From NCBI GenBank assembly GCA_027493445.1, contig JAOSKU010000001.1:1942822-2006821 (forward strand): a stretch of DNA of 64,000 bases. Direction: 5' to 3'. The position numbers and the translations under genes were made by a program. The stretch's first letter is position 1, and each line of letters opens with the position of its first letter. Shown here in pieces: positions 26,446-35,411 of this stretch. This stretch comes from Thermoleophilia bacterium (lineage in GTDB: Bacteria > Actinomycetota > Thermoleophilia > RBG-16-64-13). The notes below the pieces were generated by a model. That model saw only the letters and a list, made by a program, of their open reading frames with translations. It was not told the origin of the DNA and did not search any database.

Positions 26446-27522
26446 CGATCGAACGTATCGCGGTACTGGGCGCGGGAAACGCGGGACGCGCCATCGCGGC
26501 CGACATGACGCTCAAGGGCCTCAAGGTGCACCTCTTCGAGCTGCCCGAGTTCGCCGAGAGCTTCGCCCCGGTCAAGCAGTCAGGCGAGATCACCTTGCGG
26601 GGCGTCGCCCGAGAAGGGGTGGCCCGGCTGGAGCTGGCCACCCACGACATCGAGGCCGCCCTGGACGGCGCGCAGCTCATCCTGATCGCCGTACCCTCGT
26701 TCGGGGTGGCCCCCATGTTCGAAGCCTGCTCGACCCACCTGCGCGCCGGCGACACCGTGGTCTTCACTCCGGGCGCTTTTGCCTGCTTCGTAGCTCGCAA
26801 CGTCCTCGCGGCCGCCGGCGTCGACATCGACCTCACCCTGGGTGAGATATGCACCCTCCCCTACGCCTCGCGCATCAGCGGACCCACCGAGGTGACGGTG
26901 TTCATCAACGCCATCCGCCTGCCCGCGGCGGCGCTTCCCGCCGGCCGCACCCCGAAGGTGGTGGAGGCCATGCGGCAGCTCTACCCGGTGGTGCAGCCGG
27001 CAGCTAACGTACTGGATGTGGCCTTGCTCAACATCAATCCCTGCATCCACCCGGGACCCAGCATCCTGAACACCGGCCGGATCGAGCACGCCGACGATTT
27101 CTATCTCTACGCCGAAGGGATGACTCCGGGCACCCGGCGCGTGATGGTGGCCATCGACCAGGAGCGCCAGAGGGTTCGGGAGGCCTGGGGGCTGGAGGCG
27201 CCCCACTACGGCCTCGATCCGACTCCCGGCGTGTACGAGGTCTTCGAGCACTACTTCGGCTACGGCGGGATCGACCAGGCCGGCGTACGCCTGCGGGGAC
27301 CCCTGGACATGGACGACCGCTACGTCACCGAAGACGTGCCCTACGGCCTGGTCTTCTACGCCGGCATGGGCGACCTGGTCGGGGTGGACACCCCCCACCT
27401 GCGACGCCATCATCAATCTTGCCTCGGTGATCAACCGGGACGACTACTGGAGCTCCCCCATGGCAGCAGCCAACCTGGGTCTGGCCGGCAAGTCCAAGGA
27501 CGAGGTCCTGGCGATGCTGTAG
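26442..27522 (+). CDS. NAD(P)-dependent octopine/nopaline dehydrogenase-family enzyme (apparent frameshift)
   Basis: The N-terminal Rossmann motif VLGAGNAGRAIA and the C-terminal octopine-dehydrogenase domain (LNINPCIHPGPSILNTGR, YVTEDVPYGLVF) are clear. The frame breaks in the C6 run 27391-27396. With five C it continues in the expected way (TPTCDAIINLASVIN) to TAG at 27522, giving 359 residues. This is the one break in the window that looks like an extra base instead of a missing one. Last gene of the catabolic cluster. Relatives reduce 2-oxoacid/amine adducts or ketones; the substrate here is unknown. Confidence 0.8.
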
Positions 27523-27807
27523 GAGGGAGCGTACTTTCTGTTGTGGCCAGGAGGGTCGCGGCCGATCGCTCGTGGCCGAGTCTACGCTCCCAGTGTCGGG
27601 TCCGAAGGGTGAGTCCCCAGTCCCAACCCAGCAGCGGCGCAACTAGACCCCTCCCGGCGCCACCCGAGAAGATGTGGTACAGTAAAGTTCAGCATTCGAT
27701 AGGATCCCTTCTCCAGGCGCCGCGCCGAGCTCCTCACCGTTCTCCTCGCCCCGTTTGCAGTTTGCCCTAATCGCATGCCGTACGGTACTTCTGCAACGGA
27801 GGGAACG
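27523..27807. other. Intergenic region between catabolic cluster and RNA-binding protein
   Basis: 285 bp with no convincing gene. An AT-richer stretch near 27670-27705 (GGTACAGTAAAGTTCAGC) probably holds the promoter and the long 5' leader of the RNA-binding protein gene, as is usual for cold-inducible RRM proteins. No terminator hairpin was identified. Confidence 0.4.
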
Positions 27808-28164
27808 ATGAGTGCATCGAAACTGTACGTGGGCAACCTCACGTACGACACCACGGAGTCCACCATCGAGGCGCTGTTCGCGCCCCACGGATCGGTGACC
27901 TCGGTCGCCCTGATCACCGATCGCGACACCGGACGCCCCAAGGGCTTCGGCTTCGTGGAGATGGGTTCGGACGAGGAAGCGCAGGCGGCGAAGGCGGCTC
28001 TGGACGGAACCGACCTCGGCGGCCGCGCGATCAAGGTCGACGTCGCCAAGGAACGTGCGCCCCGGTCCGGCGGCAGCCGTGGCGGCGGCTACGGTGGTGG
28101 CGGTGGCTACGGTGGCGGCGGCAGCCGTGGCGGTGGCTACGGTGGCGGCGGAAACCGCTGGTAA
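27808..28164 (+). CDS. Single-RRM glycine-rich RNA-binding protein
   Basis: 118 residues. One RNA recognition motif with RNP2 LYVGNL (residues 6-11) and RNP1 KGFGFVEM near residue 48, followed by a Gly/Tyr/Arg/Ser-rich tail (residues ~88-118) made of GGGYGGGG repeats. Such proteins bind single-stranded RNA and are often cold-induced RNA chaperones. Start ATG 27808 follows GGAGGGA; the upstream extension to 27775 lacks a ribosome site. Confidence 0.93.
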   Translation: MSASKLYVGNLTYDTTESTIEALFAPHGSVTSVALITDRDTGRPKGFGFVEMGSDEEAQAAKAALDGTDLGGRAIKVDVAKERAPRSGGSRGGGYGGGGGYGGGGSRGGGYGGGGNRW

Positions 28165-28186
28165 TCGCTCCGCGCTGTAGCGCGCA

Positions 28187-28218
28187 ACGGAAGCGTCGGG
28201 GTGACCTGGCGCTTCCGT
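28187..28218 (+). terminator. Hairpin after the RNA-binding protein gene
   Basis: ACGGAAGCG at 28187-28195 pairs with CGCTTCCGT at 28210-28218 (9-bp stem, 14-base loop), 23 bp after the stop. No T-run follows. The 3' arm overlaps the most upstream possible GTG start of the glycosyltransferase, which argues for a later start there. Confidence 0.5.
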
Positions 28219-28219
28219 G

Positions 28220-28261
28220 TCTTCCACCGGCGCACCAGACTCTTCCACCGGCGCACCAGAC
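28220..28261. repeat. Perfect tandem duplication of a 21-bp unit
   Basis: TCTTCCACCGGCGCACCAGA plus C occurs twice back to back (28220-28240 and 28241-28261). If translated with the downstream glycosyltransferase it gives two SSTGAPD units, but it more likely lies in the untranslated leader. Confidence 0.7.
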
Positions 28262-28363
28262 GTCTCCGAAGAAGAAGGACGCCCCCATGCAAACCGAGAT
28301 TCGTCTGTCGAGCCACCAACAGCGGAGTGTCGGGCACCGACCTCCATCGAGCCGTTGAGCGGC

Positions 28364-30673
28364 ATGACGCTGTCAGGGCACGCGGACTCCGGCCTCAACA
28401 AGGTGGCCCTCATCGGCAACCACACGCCTCGGCGCTGTGGCATAGCCACCTTCACCGCCGATCTCGCCGACGCCCTGGCCGAGCAGTCACCTCAGTCCGC
28501 CTTCTGGACGGTGGTCATGAACGACGTGGCCGGCGGCTACCGCTACCCGCAACGGGTACGCTTCGAGCTGGACGAGTCCCGGCTCACCGACTACCGCCTG
28601 GCCGCCGAGTTCCTCAACATGAACCAGGTGGACGTCGCCTGCCTGCAACACGAGTACGGCATCTTCGGCGGCGCAGACGGCCGCTACATCCTCCGCCTCA
28701 TCGGCGAGCTCCGCATGCCGGTCGTGACCACCCTGCACACGGTGCTCAAGGATCCCACTCCGGGACAGCTGGATACCCTGCGCAAGCTGGCCGACCTTTC
28801 TGACCGGCTCGCCGTGCTCAGCCGCACAGCGGGGGAGTTCCTGCGGGACATCTACCAGGTCCCCGAGGAGAAGATCGTCTTCATCCATCACGGCATCCCG
28901 GATGTCGCTTTCGTTGATCCCAATTATTACAAGGACCAGTTCGGGGTGGAGGGACGACGGGTCATCCTCACCTTCGGCCTACTCTCGCCCAACAAGGGGA
29001 TCGAGCACATGGTGCGGGCGCTCCCGGCGATCGTGGAGCGCTATCCCGAGACGGTCTACATCGTGCTGGGCGTGACCCATCCGCGCGTGCTGCGGCACGA
29101 CGGCGAGTCCTACCGGCTGTCGCTCCAGCAGCTGGCCAAGAGTCTGGGGGTGGCCGGCAACCTCATCTTCCAGAACCGCTTCGTCGACCCTCAGGAGCTG
29201 AGGGAGTTCCTGGGCGCCGGCGATATCTACGTCACGCCTTATGTCAACGAGGCCCAGATCTCGTCGGGCACCCTCGCCTACGCCATGGGCAGCGGGAAAG
29301 CCATCGTCTCGACCCCGTACTGGTATGCCGCCGAGATGCTGGCCGAGAAGCGGGGCCGCCTCGTGTCCTTCAACGACTCGGAGGCGATCGCCGCCCAGGT
29401 GCTCGACCTGTTCGACAATGCCGTCGAGGCCAACGCCATGCGCAAGCGGGCATACCTGTTCGCCCGTGATGCGGTGTGGCCGGAGGTGGCGCAGCAGTAC
29501 CTGCGGGTGTTCGCGGAGGCGAGGGAGGAACGCACCCGTCAGTCGGGCTACACCTTCAGCTCGCGCACGCTGCAGGCCGACTTCGCCGACGTGCCCGAGC
29601 TCAGCCTCGACCATCTGCGCCGGCTGACCGACCACACCGGTATCCTGCAGCACGCCACCTTCAACGTGCCCGACCTGCGCCACGGCTACTGCACCGACGA
29701 CAACGCCCGGGCTCTCATCGTCGCCGCCCTAGCCGAGAAGGTGTTGCCGGCCGACACCACCGTCGGCCGCCTGCGGGGAACGTATCTGGCCTTCCTGCAG
29801 TACGCCCTCGTCGAAGAGACAGGCCGGTTCCGCAACTTCCTCCCCTACGACCGGCACTGGGTGGAGGAGATGGGCTCCGAGGACAGTCAGGGTCGGGCGC
29901 TCTGGGGCCTGGGCGTGACTATCCGCGAGAGCACCGACCCAGGCCAGCTCGGCCTGGCCACCTCGCTCTTCAATCAGGCTGTGGCCAACTCCGAGCACCT
30001 CACGCACCTCCGGTCCCAGGCAATGTCGCTGCTGGGCCTCGAAGCCTATCTCGAGCGGTTCACCGGTGACAGCGAGGCCAAGCGACTGAGGGAGTACCTG
30101 GCCGAGCGCCTTTTGCACGCGTTCTCAACTCACGCCACAGCGGCCTGGCCCTGGCCCGAGGACATCGTCACCTACGACAACGGCAAGATCCCGCACGCCC
30201 TCCTTCTTGCCGGCCACTCCCTGCAGCGCGCCGACATGCTTGAGGCGGGCCTGCGGACGCTGGCGTGGCTGGTGGATCTGCAGACCGAGAGCGGTTGCTT
30301 CGTACCCGTGGGCAGCAACGGCTGGTATGTGCGCGACGGCGCCCGAGCCCGGTTCGACCAACAGCCGCTCGAAGCCCACTCCATGATCGACGCCTGCATC
30401 GCGGCGAACGCCGTCACCGGCGACGAGACGTGGGTCGAGGCGGCCATGCTGGCCTTCCAGTGGTTCCTGGGCCAGAACGACCTCAAGGCGTTCGTCTGCG
30501 ACCTGCGTGGAGGCGGCTGCTACGACGGCCTGCAGCCCGACGGTGTCAATCTGAACCAGGGAGCGGAGTCCACGCTGGCCTGGCTGCTCTCCTTGGTGCA
30601 GATGCACCTGCTGCGGGCCGAGCGCAGTCTGAAGAACCTGCCCCGGCTCGAGGCCGTGGCGAGCGCCGCGTGA
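28364..30673 (+). CDS. GT4 glycosyltransferase fused to a C-terminal glycosidase-like helical domain
   Basis: 769 residues from ATG 28364 (open to GTG 28217). Residues ~1-370 form a GT4 glycosyltransferase: an NHTPRRCGIATF N-terminal loop, LQHEYGIFGG, TFGLLSPNKGIEHMV, and a donor-site region around TPYVNEAQISSGTLAYAMG. The last ~350 residues begin YCTDDNARALI and contain DIVTYDNGKIPHALL and LEAHSMIDA, which look like an alpha/alpha-barrel glycosidase or phosphorylase-type domain. Its stop overlaps the GH130 start (GTGA). It probably builds and trims a mannose-type oligosaccharide; that is inferred from the GH130 neighbours. Confidence 0.82.
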   Translation: MTLSGHADSGLNKVALIGNHTPRRCGIATFTADLADALAEQSPQSAFWTVVMNDVAGGYRYPQRVRFELDESRLTDYRLAAEFLNMNQVDVACLQHEYGIFGGADGRYILRLIGELRMPVVTTLHTVLKDPTPGQLDTLRKLADLSDRLAVLSRTAGEFLRDIYQVPEEKIVFIHHGIPDVAFVDPNYYKDQFGVEGRRVILTFGLLSPNKGIEHMVRALPAIVERYPETVYIVLGVTHPRVLRHDGESYRLSLQQLAKSLGVAGNLIFQNRFVDPQELREFLGAGDIYVTPYVNEAQISSGTLAYAMGSGKAIVSTPYWYAAEMLAEKRGRLVSFNDSEAIAAQVLDLFDNAVEANAMRKRAYLFARDAVWPEVAQQYLRVFAEAREERTRQSGYTFSSRTLQADFADVPELSLDHLRRLTDHTGILQHATFNVPDLRHGYCTDDNARALIVAALAEKVLPADTTVGRLRGTYLAFLQYALVEETGRFRNFLPYDRHWVEEMGSEDSQGRALWGLGVTIRESTDPGQLGLATSLFNQAVANSEHLTHLRSQAMSLLGLEAYLERFTGDSEAKRLREYLAERLLHAFSTHATAAWPWPEDIVTYDNGKIPHALLLAGHSLQRADMLEAGLRTLAWLVDLQTESGCFVPVGSNGWYVRDGARARFDQQPLEAHSMIDACIAANAVTGDETWVEAAMLAFQWFLGQNDLKAFVCDLRGGGCYDGLQPDGVNLNQGAESTLAWLLSLVQMHLLRAERSLKNLPRLEAVASAA

Positions 30674-31653
30674 AGCCGCCCGAGCGAAGCGCCGGCCGAG
30701 CCGCGGTGAACGTCGTGAAGGGGCCGTTCCGCCGCTACGCGGGCAACCCCATCATCACGGCCGGCGACCTTCCCTACCCGGCCAACTCGGTCTTCAACGC
30801 CGGCGCCGCCCTGGTGGACGGCGAGACCCTCTTGCTCATGCGCGTGGAGGATCGCCGCGGCCTATCGCACCTGACCGTGGCCCGGAGCAAGGACGGCCGC
30901 GCGGACTGGCGGATCGACCCGGCTCCCACGCTGCCGGCCGATCCCGACGGTTACCCCGAGGAGCTCTGGGGCATCGAGGATCCCCGCATCACCTGGGTCG
31001 AAGATCTGGATCTCTACGTGGTCGCCTATACGGCCTATTCAGCCGGAGGGCCCCTCGTCTCCCTGGCCACCACTCGGGACTTTGCCACTTTCAACCGCTT
31101 GGGACCGATGATGCCGCCGGAAGACAAAGACGCGGCCGTCTTTCCCGTGCGTTTCGAGGGCCGCTACGCCATGGTGCACCGACCCTCGCCCTCCATACCG
31201 GGGATAGGTGCGCATATCTGGCTCTCATATTCACCTGATCTCAAGCACTGGGGAGATCACCACGTCCTGCTCGCAGCCCGCAACGGGGGCTGGTGGGACG
31301 CGAACAAGATCGGCCTCTCGCCTCCACCCCTACTCACCGACGAGGGCTGGCTCCTCTTGTACCATGGGGTCCGGCACACGATCGCGGGTGGCATCTACCG
31401 GCTGGGGCTGGCCCTCCTGAACGCGAAAGACCCTCGACAGGTCCTGCGCCGGGCCGACGAGTGGGTCTTCGGTCCCGAGGAGGCCTACGAGCGGCAGGGG
31501 GACGTGGCCGACGTGGTCTTCCCGTGTGGCTGGGTGCTCGAGGGTGACGAGCTGCGCCTCTACTACGGCGCCGCCGATAGCTGCATGGCCCTGGCCACCG
31601 CTCGGGTTTCGGAGGTCCTTGACTGGCTTCGCCGGTATTCGTCGCCGGCCTGA
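30670..31653 (+). CDS. GH130-family glycoside phosphorylase/hydrolase 1
   Basis: 327 residues from GTG 30670. The five-bladed propeller signature is visible: YAGNPIIT, SVFNAGAALVDG, GIEDPRITW (with the proposed catalytic Asp), FPVRFEGRYAMVHRPSP, WLSYSPDLKHWG, LLYHGV, and YYGAADSCMALA. GH130 enzymes phosphorolyse or hydrolyse beta-mannosides. Its start overlaps the stop of the GT4 fusion gene, so the two are coupled. Confidence 0.88.
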   Translation: MKPPERSAGRAAVNVVKGPFRRYAGNPIITAGDLPYPANSVFNAGAALVDGETLLLMRVEDRRGLSHLTVARSKDGRADWRIDPAPTLPADPDGYPEELWGIEDPRITWVEDLDLYVVAYTAYSAGGPLVSLATTRDFATFNRLGPMMPPEDKDAAVFPVRFEGRYAMVHRPSPSIPGIGAHIWLSYSPDLKHWGDHHVLLAARNGGWWDANKIGLSPPPLLTDEGWLLLYHGVRHTIAGGIYRLGLALLNAKDPRQVLRRADEWVFGPEEAYERQGDVADVVFPCGWVLEGDELRLYYGAADSCMALATARVSEVLDWLRRYSSPA

Positions 31654-31766
31654 GCGCGGGCGGGCCCGCCGGCGTCCTCGCCCAGGAGGGTCCCGATGCC
31701 GGTTTCGGACGCCGGGATCGAGGGTATCCCCAAGCGGATCGCAGGCCCGATCGAGGGAGAGAGTGC

Positions 31767-32105
31767 GTGCGCGTGTTTCTGGCCATCATGGTTGTGCTGC
31801 TGATCCTGCTTCTCGTCTTCGCTGTACAGAACCCCGGTTCGACGGAGGTGACGTTCCTGACGTTCTCGTCGACCGTGTCGCTCCTGCTGATCATTCTGGT
31901 CTCGACCGTCGTGGGTCTGCTGCTGGGGCTCGCCATGATGCTCCCGGGCAATCTGCGTCGATCTTCGCGGGTGCGGAAGCTCGAATCGGAGGCGGAGAAG
32001 CTGCGGTCGCAATCAGCCGATAGGGCCGCCGCCATGGCCAAGAGCCGATCAGAGCCGGCCGACTCGGAGAGCGGCGATTCGACCAAGGCAACCAAGGAGT
32101 CCTAG
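31767..32105 (+). CDS. LapA-domain small membrane protein
   Basis: 112 residues. Two membrane helices (about residues 3-20 and 35-58) are joined by the LapA-type loop VQNPGSTEVTFLTF, followed by a charged coiled-coil tail rich in Ser, Glu and Lys. It is related to the lipopolysaccharide assembly protein A domain found widely in bacteria, including lineages without LPS. Start GTG 31767 after GGGAGA. It lies inside the glycan locus, five bases before the next gene. Confidence 0.8.
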   Translation: MRVFLAIMVVLLILLLVFAVQNPGSTEVTFLTFSSTVSLLLIILVSTVVGLLLGLAMMLPGNLRRSSRVRKLESEAEKLRSQSADRAAAMAKSRSEPADSESGDSTKATKES

Positions 32106-32110
32106 CTCCC

Positions 32111-33480
32111 ATGCGCATCGCCATGCTGGCTCCCATCGCCTGGCGGACGCCCCCCGTCACTACGGCCCGTGGGAGCAGGTGGTGTCCTTGCTGACCGAAG
32201 GGTTGGTCCGCCGGGGGGTGCACGTCACTCTGTTCGCCACCGCCGACTCCCTGACGAGCGCCCACCTGCACGCCGTCTCCCCCACCGGCTACGAGGAAGA
32301 CCGCACCCTCGACGCCAAGGTCTGGGAGGGGCTGCACATCTCGGAGGTCTTCGAGCGGGCGGAGGAGTTCGACCTCATCCACAACCACTTCGATTTCCTG
32401 CCTCTGACGTACTCGCGCCTGACGGCGACTCCCCTGGTGGTGACTATCCACGGGTTCTCCTCGGAGCGCATCCTGCCGGTCTATCGCAAGTACGACCGGA
32501 CGGCCCACTACGTGGCCATCAGCGACGCCGATCGCGCTCCCGGCCTGCGCTACGCGGCCACGGTCCACCACGGCATCGACCTCTCGGGCTTCACCTTCCG
32601 GCCGGACGCAGGTGAGTACCTCCTGTTCTTCGGCCGCATCCACCCGGACAAGGGCGCCCACGAGGCCATCCAGATCGCCCATCAGACAGGCTGGAAGCTT
32701 ATTATCGCCGGGGTCATACAGGACGAGGCCTACTACCGCACCCAGGTGGAGCCCTACCTGGACGGCGATCGAGTGACGTACGTGGGATCCGCCGGTCCCG
32801 CCCGCCGGGACGAGCTGCTGGGGGGCGCGCTGGCCCTGCTGCACCCCATCGCGTTCGAGGAGCCCTTCGGCCTCTCGGTGGTGGAGGCCATGGCCTGCGG
32901 TACGCCGGTGGTCGCCTTCGACCGGGGCAGCATGCGCGAGGTCGTGGACCACAGCCGGACTGGGTTCCTGGTGGGGTCGGTGGAGGAGGCGGTGGCCGCT
33001 ATCGGCCCGGCGGGTAGTCCCGGCCCCCTGGCCGCCCTCGACCGCCGGGCCTGCCGTCGCCACGTGGAGGAGCACTTCACGGTCGAGCGCATGGTGGAGG
33101 GCTACCTGGAGGTCTATCACCGGGTTCTGCAGCAGTCACGGCGGGAGGATCACCGGCCGTGGGGCTACTACAAGGTGCTGGAGGACGAGCCCGACCACAA
33201 GACCAAGCGCATCGTGGTGCTGCCGGGCATGCGCCTGAGCCTGCAGCGGCACCGGCGCCGGTCCGAGCACTGGCATGTGGTCTCCGGTCGGGCCGTAGTG
33301 ACCCGGGACGCTGAAGAGCTACCCCTCGGCGCCGGGGAGTCGGTCGACATCCCCATGGGCGCCGCACACCGGATCGCCAACCCGGGACCGGACCCGCTCG
33401 CATTCATCGAGGTGCAGCGGGGGGACTACTTCGGCGAAGACGACATAGAACGCTTGGAGGACGACTTCGGACGCGCATGA
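32111..33480 (+). CDS. GT4 glycosyltransferase fused to a mannose-phosphate-isomerase-type cupin (apparent frameshift)
   Basis: ATG 32111 starts MRIAMLAPIAWRTPP, then the frame is lost at the C6 run 32150-32155. One more C gives RHYGPWEQVV and joins the long frame, for 456 residues in all. Residues ~1-330 are a GT4 transferase with GRIHPDKGAHEAI and EEPFGLSVVEAMACGTPVVA. Residues ~345-456 are a cupin: RPWGYYKVL, HRRRSEHWHVVSG, GESVDIPMGAAHRIANPG. This resembles the C-terminal half of type II phosphomannose isomerase/GDP-mannose pyrophosphorylase. The fusion suggests a link between mannose activation and transfer. Confidence 0.82.
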
Positions 33481-33532
33481 GCGCAGGCACTCCCCGCCCG
33501 CACGACCCACGAGTGACCAGGAGCCGACGCGC

Positions 33533-34455
33533 GTGATCCGCCGCTATGCCGGCAACCCCATCCTCACCAAGGCCGATGTCCCCTACCCGGTGGCGACTGT
33601 ACACAACGCGGGGGCGGTCAAGCACGAAGGTCACTACCTGCTCCTCTTCCGCTCCCACCGCCGCAACGGTCGCTCGATCATCGGCCTGGCCGAGAGCGAC
33701 GACGGCTTACACTTCACGGTGCGCCCCGAGCCCTTCCTCGCGCCTGCCATCGAAGGGGTCTTCGCCGAGTACGAGGAGTGGGGCGTGGAGGACGTGCGCG
33801 TGTGCCCGCTGGAGGATGAGTACCTGCTGACCTACAGCGCCTACTCCCGGCACGGCGTGCGGGTCGCGCTGGCCAAGACGGCCGACTTTCGCCGGGTGGA
33901 TCGGGTAGCGCTCATCACCCCGGCGGACAGCCGCAACGTGGTCATCTTCCCGGAGCGCATCGGCGGCCGGTACGTGCGCCTGGACCGGCCCCACTCCGAG
34001 ATATCGCCCTGGGGCATCTGGATCACCTACTCCCCCGACCTGATCCACTGGGGCGAATCGCGGGTAGTGATGAAGCCGGTTCCCTACCACTGGGACGAAC
34101 AAAAGATCGGCCCGGGCGCGACACCCATCAAGACGCCCCGGGGCTGGCTTCACATCTATCACGGCGTCTACCCGACCATGGCCGGCGCCGTCTACCGACT
34201 GGGGGTGGCCCTCCACGACCTCGCCGACCCGGCCCTGGTGCTGGGAGTGGCCGACGAGTGGATTCTCGAGCCCGAGGACCCCTGGGAGCGCGTAGGCTAC
34301 GTGCCGAACGTGGTCTTCACTTGCGGCGCCATACCCGAGGACGACGGCACCGTGAAGGTCTACTGGGGCGGGGCCGACACGGTCATGTGCGCCGGCACTC
34401 GGTCATCGACGACCTGGTGGACCTGTGCCTGGAGAAGCCGCGGTCGGCTCTCTGA
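33533..34455 (+). CDS. GH130-family glycoside phosphorylase/hydrolase 2 (frameshift near the end)
   Basis: ATG-less start GTG 33533 gives MIRRYAGNPILT, and the GH130 signature follows (TVHNAGAVKHEG, GVEDVRVC, ITYSPDLIHWGES, LHIYHGVYPTMAGAVYRLG, VYWGGADTVM). The frame is lost near 34398-34402. One added base gives VIDDLVDLCLEKPRSAL and a stop at 34455, for 307 residues, the usual family end. The proposed catalytic block reads EDVR where the neighbouring GH130 has EDPR, so activity or linkage preference may differ. Confidence 0.82.
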
Positions 34456-34784
34456 GGAGACAACGACAAGCCGATTGCTCTGGGGATGCGACCAGAAACT
34501 GTCTCCCGGCTCTTCCGAGCTCAAATCGCCCATCCGGCCACTGTGAGCTCGAGATGGGTTTCATGCCCGGCGTAGTGGGCTTCAAGAGCGCGCGGCGTTG
34601 CCGAGCAGGGGCCAATGGGACGGCTGCTCATCGTCACCGGGGAGCGGTCGGCCACTCCTGGTCGGCGGCTCCAAGCGCCCCGGCACTGATCACCCTCGCC
34701 TCTCCGCCCTACGTGTCGTTCAGAACGGCCGCGGGAATAGTCTGCCACACCAAAACGAATGTCGTCGTCATAGCGAGGTTGAGC
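34456..34784. other. Intergenic region with a possible Crp/Fnr HTH remnant
   Basis: About 330 bp. In one plus-strand frame, 34465-34545 reads KPIALGMRPETVSRLFRAQ, close to the recognition-helix region of Crp/Fnr regulators (LGMxxETVSR), with no domain before it and a stop soon after. The rest shows no gene. The sequence before the TusA gene (34700-34784) is AT-richer and may hold its promoter. Confidence 0.3.
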
Positions 34785-35027
34785 ATGACCCCATCCGGAC
34801 CGCCCGAAGGATCTCTCGACTGCGTGGGCCTGTTCTGCCCCGAACCCCTGTTCCAGACTCGCGAGGCCCTGGATGCCCTAGAGGAGGGGGATGTCCTCGA
34901 GGTGCTGGCCGATGATCCGGCCGCGGAGGAAGACCTGACGCGCTTCGTCAAGCGCACCGGTCATGAGATGGTCTCGATCGAGGACCAAGACGACTACAAA
35001 CGTTTCTTGATTCGCAAGAGACATTAG
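34785..35027 (+). CDS. TusA-family sulfur carrier protein
   Basis: 80 residues. The CPxP motif is present in LDCVGLFCPEPLFQTREAL near residues 11-29, with the Cys that carries persulfide in TusA relatives, and the C-terminus has the usual GHEMVSIEDQDD strand. Start ATG 34785 has GAGG upstream. First gene of a four-gene sulfur/iron-sulfur operon with DsrE, IscS-like and IscU-like proteins, 12 bp before the next gene. Confidence 0.88.
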   Translation: MTPSGPPEGSLDCVGLFCPEPLFQTREALDALEEGDVLEVLADDPAAEEDLTRFVKRTGHEMVSIEDQDDYKRFLIRKRH

Positions 35028-35039
35028 GAGGCGACCGCT

Positions 35040-35402
35040 ATGGAGAACGAGAACGCGATCCTGTACGTGCAGACCAGCAACGCGCCGGAGCGCCAATACT
35101 CCCCGCTCGTGCTCGCGCAGGCAGCCAAGGCAATGGACCTCGAGCCCACGGTCTACTACCTCGGTATGGGTCTGATGACCCTCCGCCCCGGCGAGGCAGA
35201 GAAGATGCAGCTCGGCACATTCCCGAGCGTGCGCGAGATGCTCGACAAGACGATGGCCATGGGCATCCCCGTCCTGGCGTGCGAGGCCTCCAAGCAGATG
35301 CTCGGCTGGGAGAAGGTGGAGCTCATCGATGGCGTGAAGATCGTTGGGGCAGCCACCCTGAACGACCTGGCCCTCGACGCCGGCGCGACCATGTGGTTCT
35401 AG
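35040..35402 (+). CDS. DsrE-family protein
   Basis: 120 residues of the DsrE/DsrF fold: AILYVQTSNAPERQYSPLVLA at the N-terminus and a conserved-type Cys in PVLACEASKQMLGW near residue 80. Relatives accept and pass persulfide, usually with TusA. Start ATG 35040 follows TTAGGAGG (34 kb operon, after the TusA stop). Together with TusA it could hand sulfur to the IscU-like scaffold encoded downstream. Confidence 0.85.
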   Translation: MENENAILYVQTSNAPERQYSPLVLAQAAKAMDLEPTVYYLGMGLMTLRPGEAEKMQLGTFPSVREMLDKTMAMGIPVLACEASKQMLGWEKVELIDGVKIVGAATLNDLALDAGATMWF

Positions 35403-35411
35403 GCGGCGAGG

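Noticed and set aside
28075..28160. Short GGCGGTGGCTACGGTGG-type repeats that look like a repeat array
   Set aside because: They encode the Gly/Tyr-rich tail of the RRM protein; there are no spacers, so it is not a CRISPR array.
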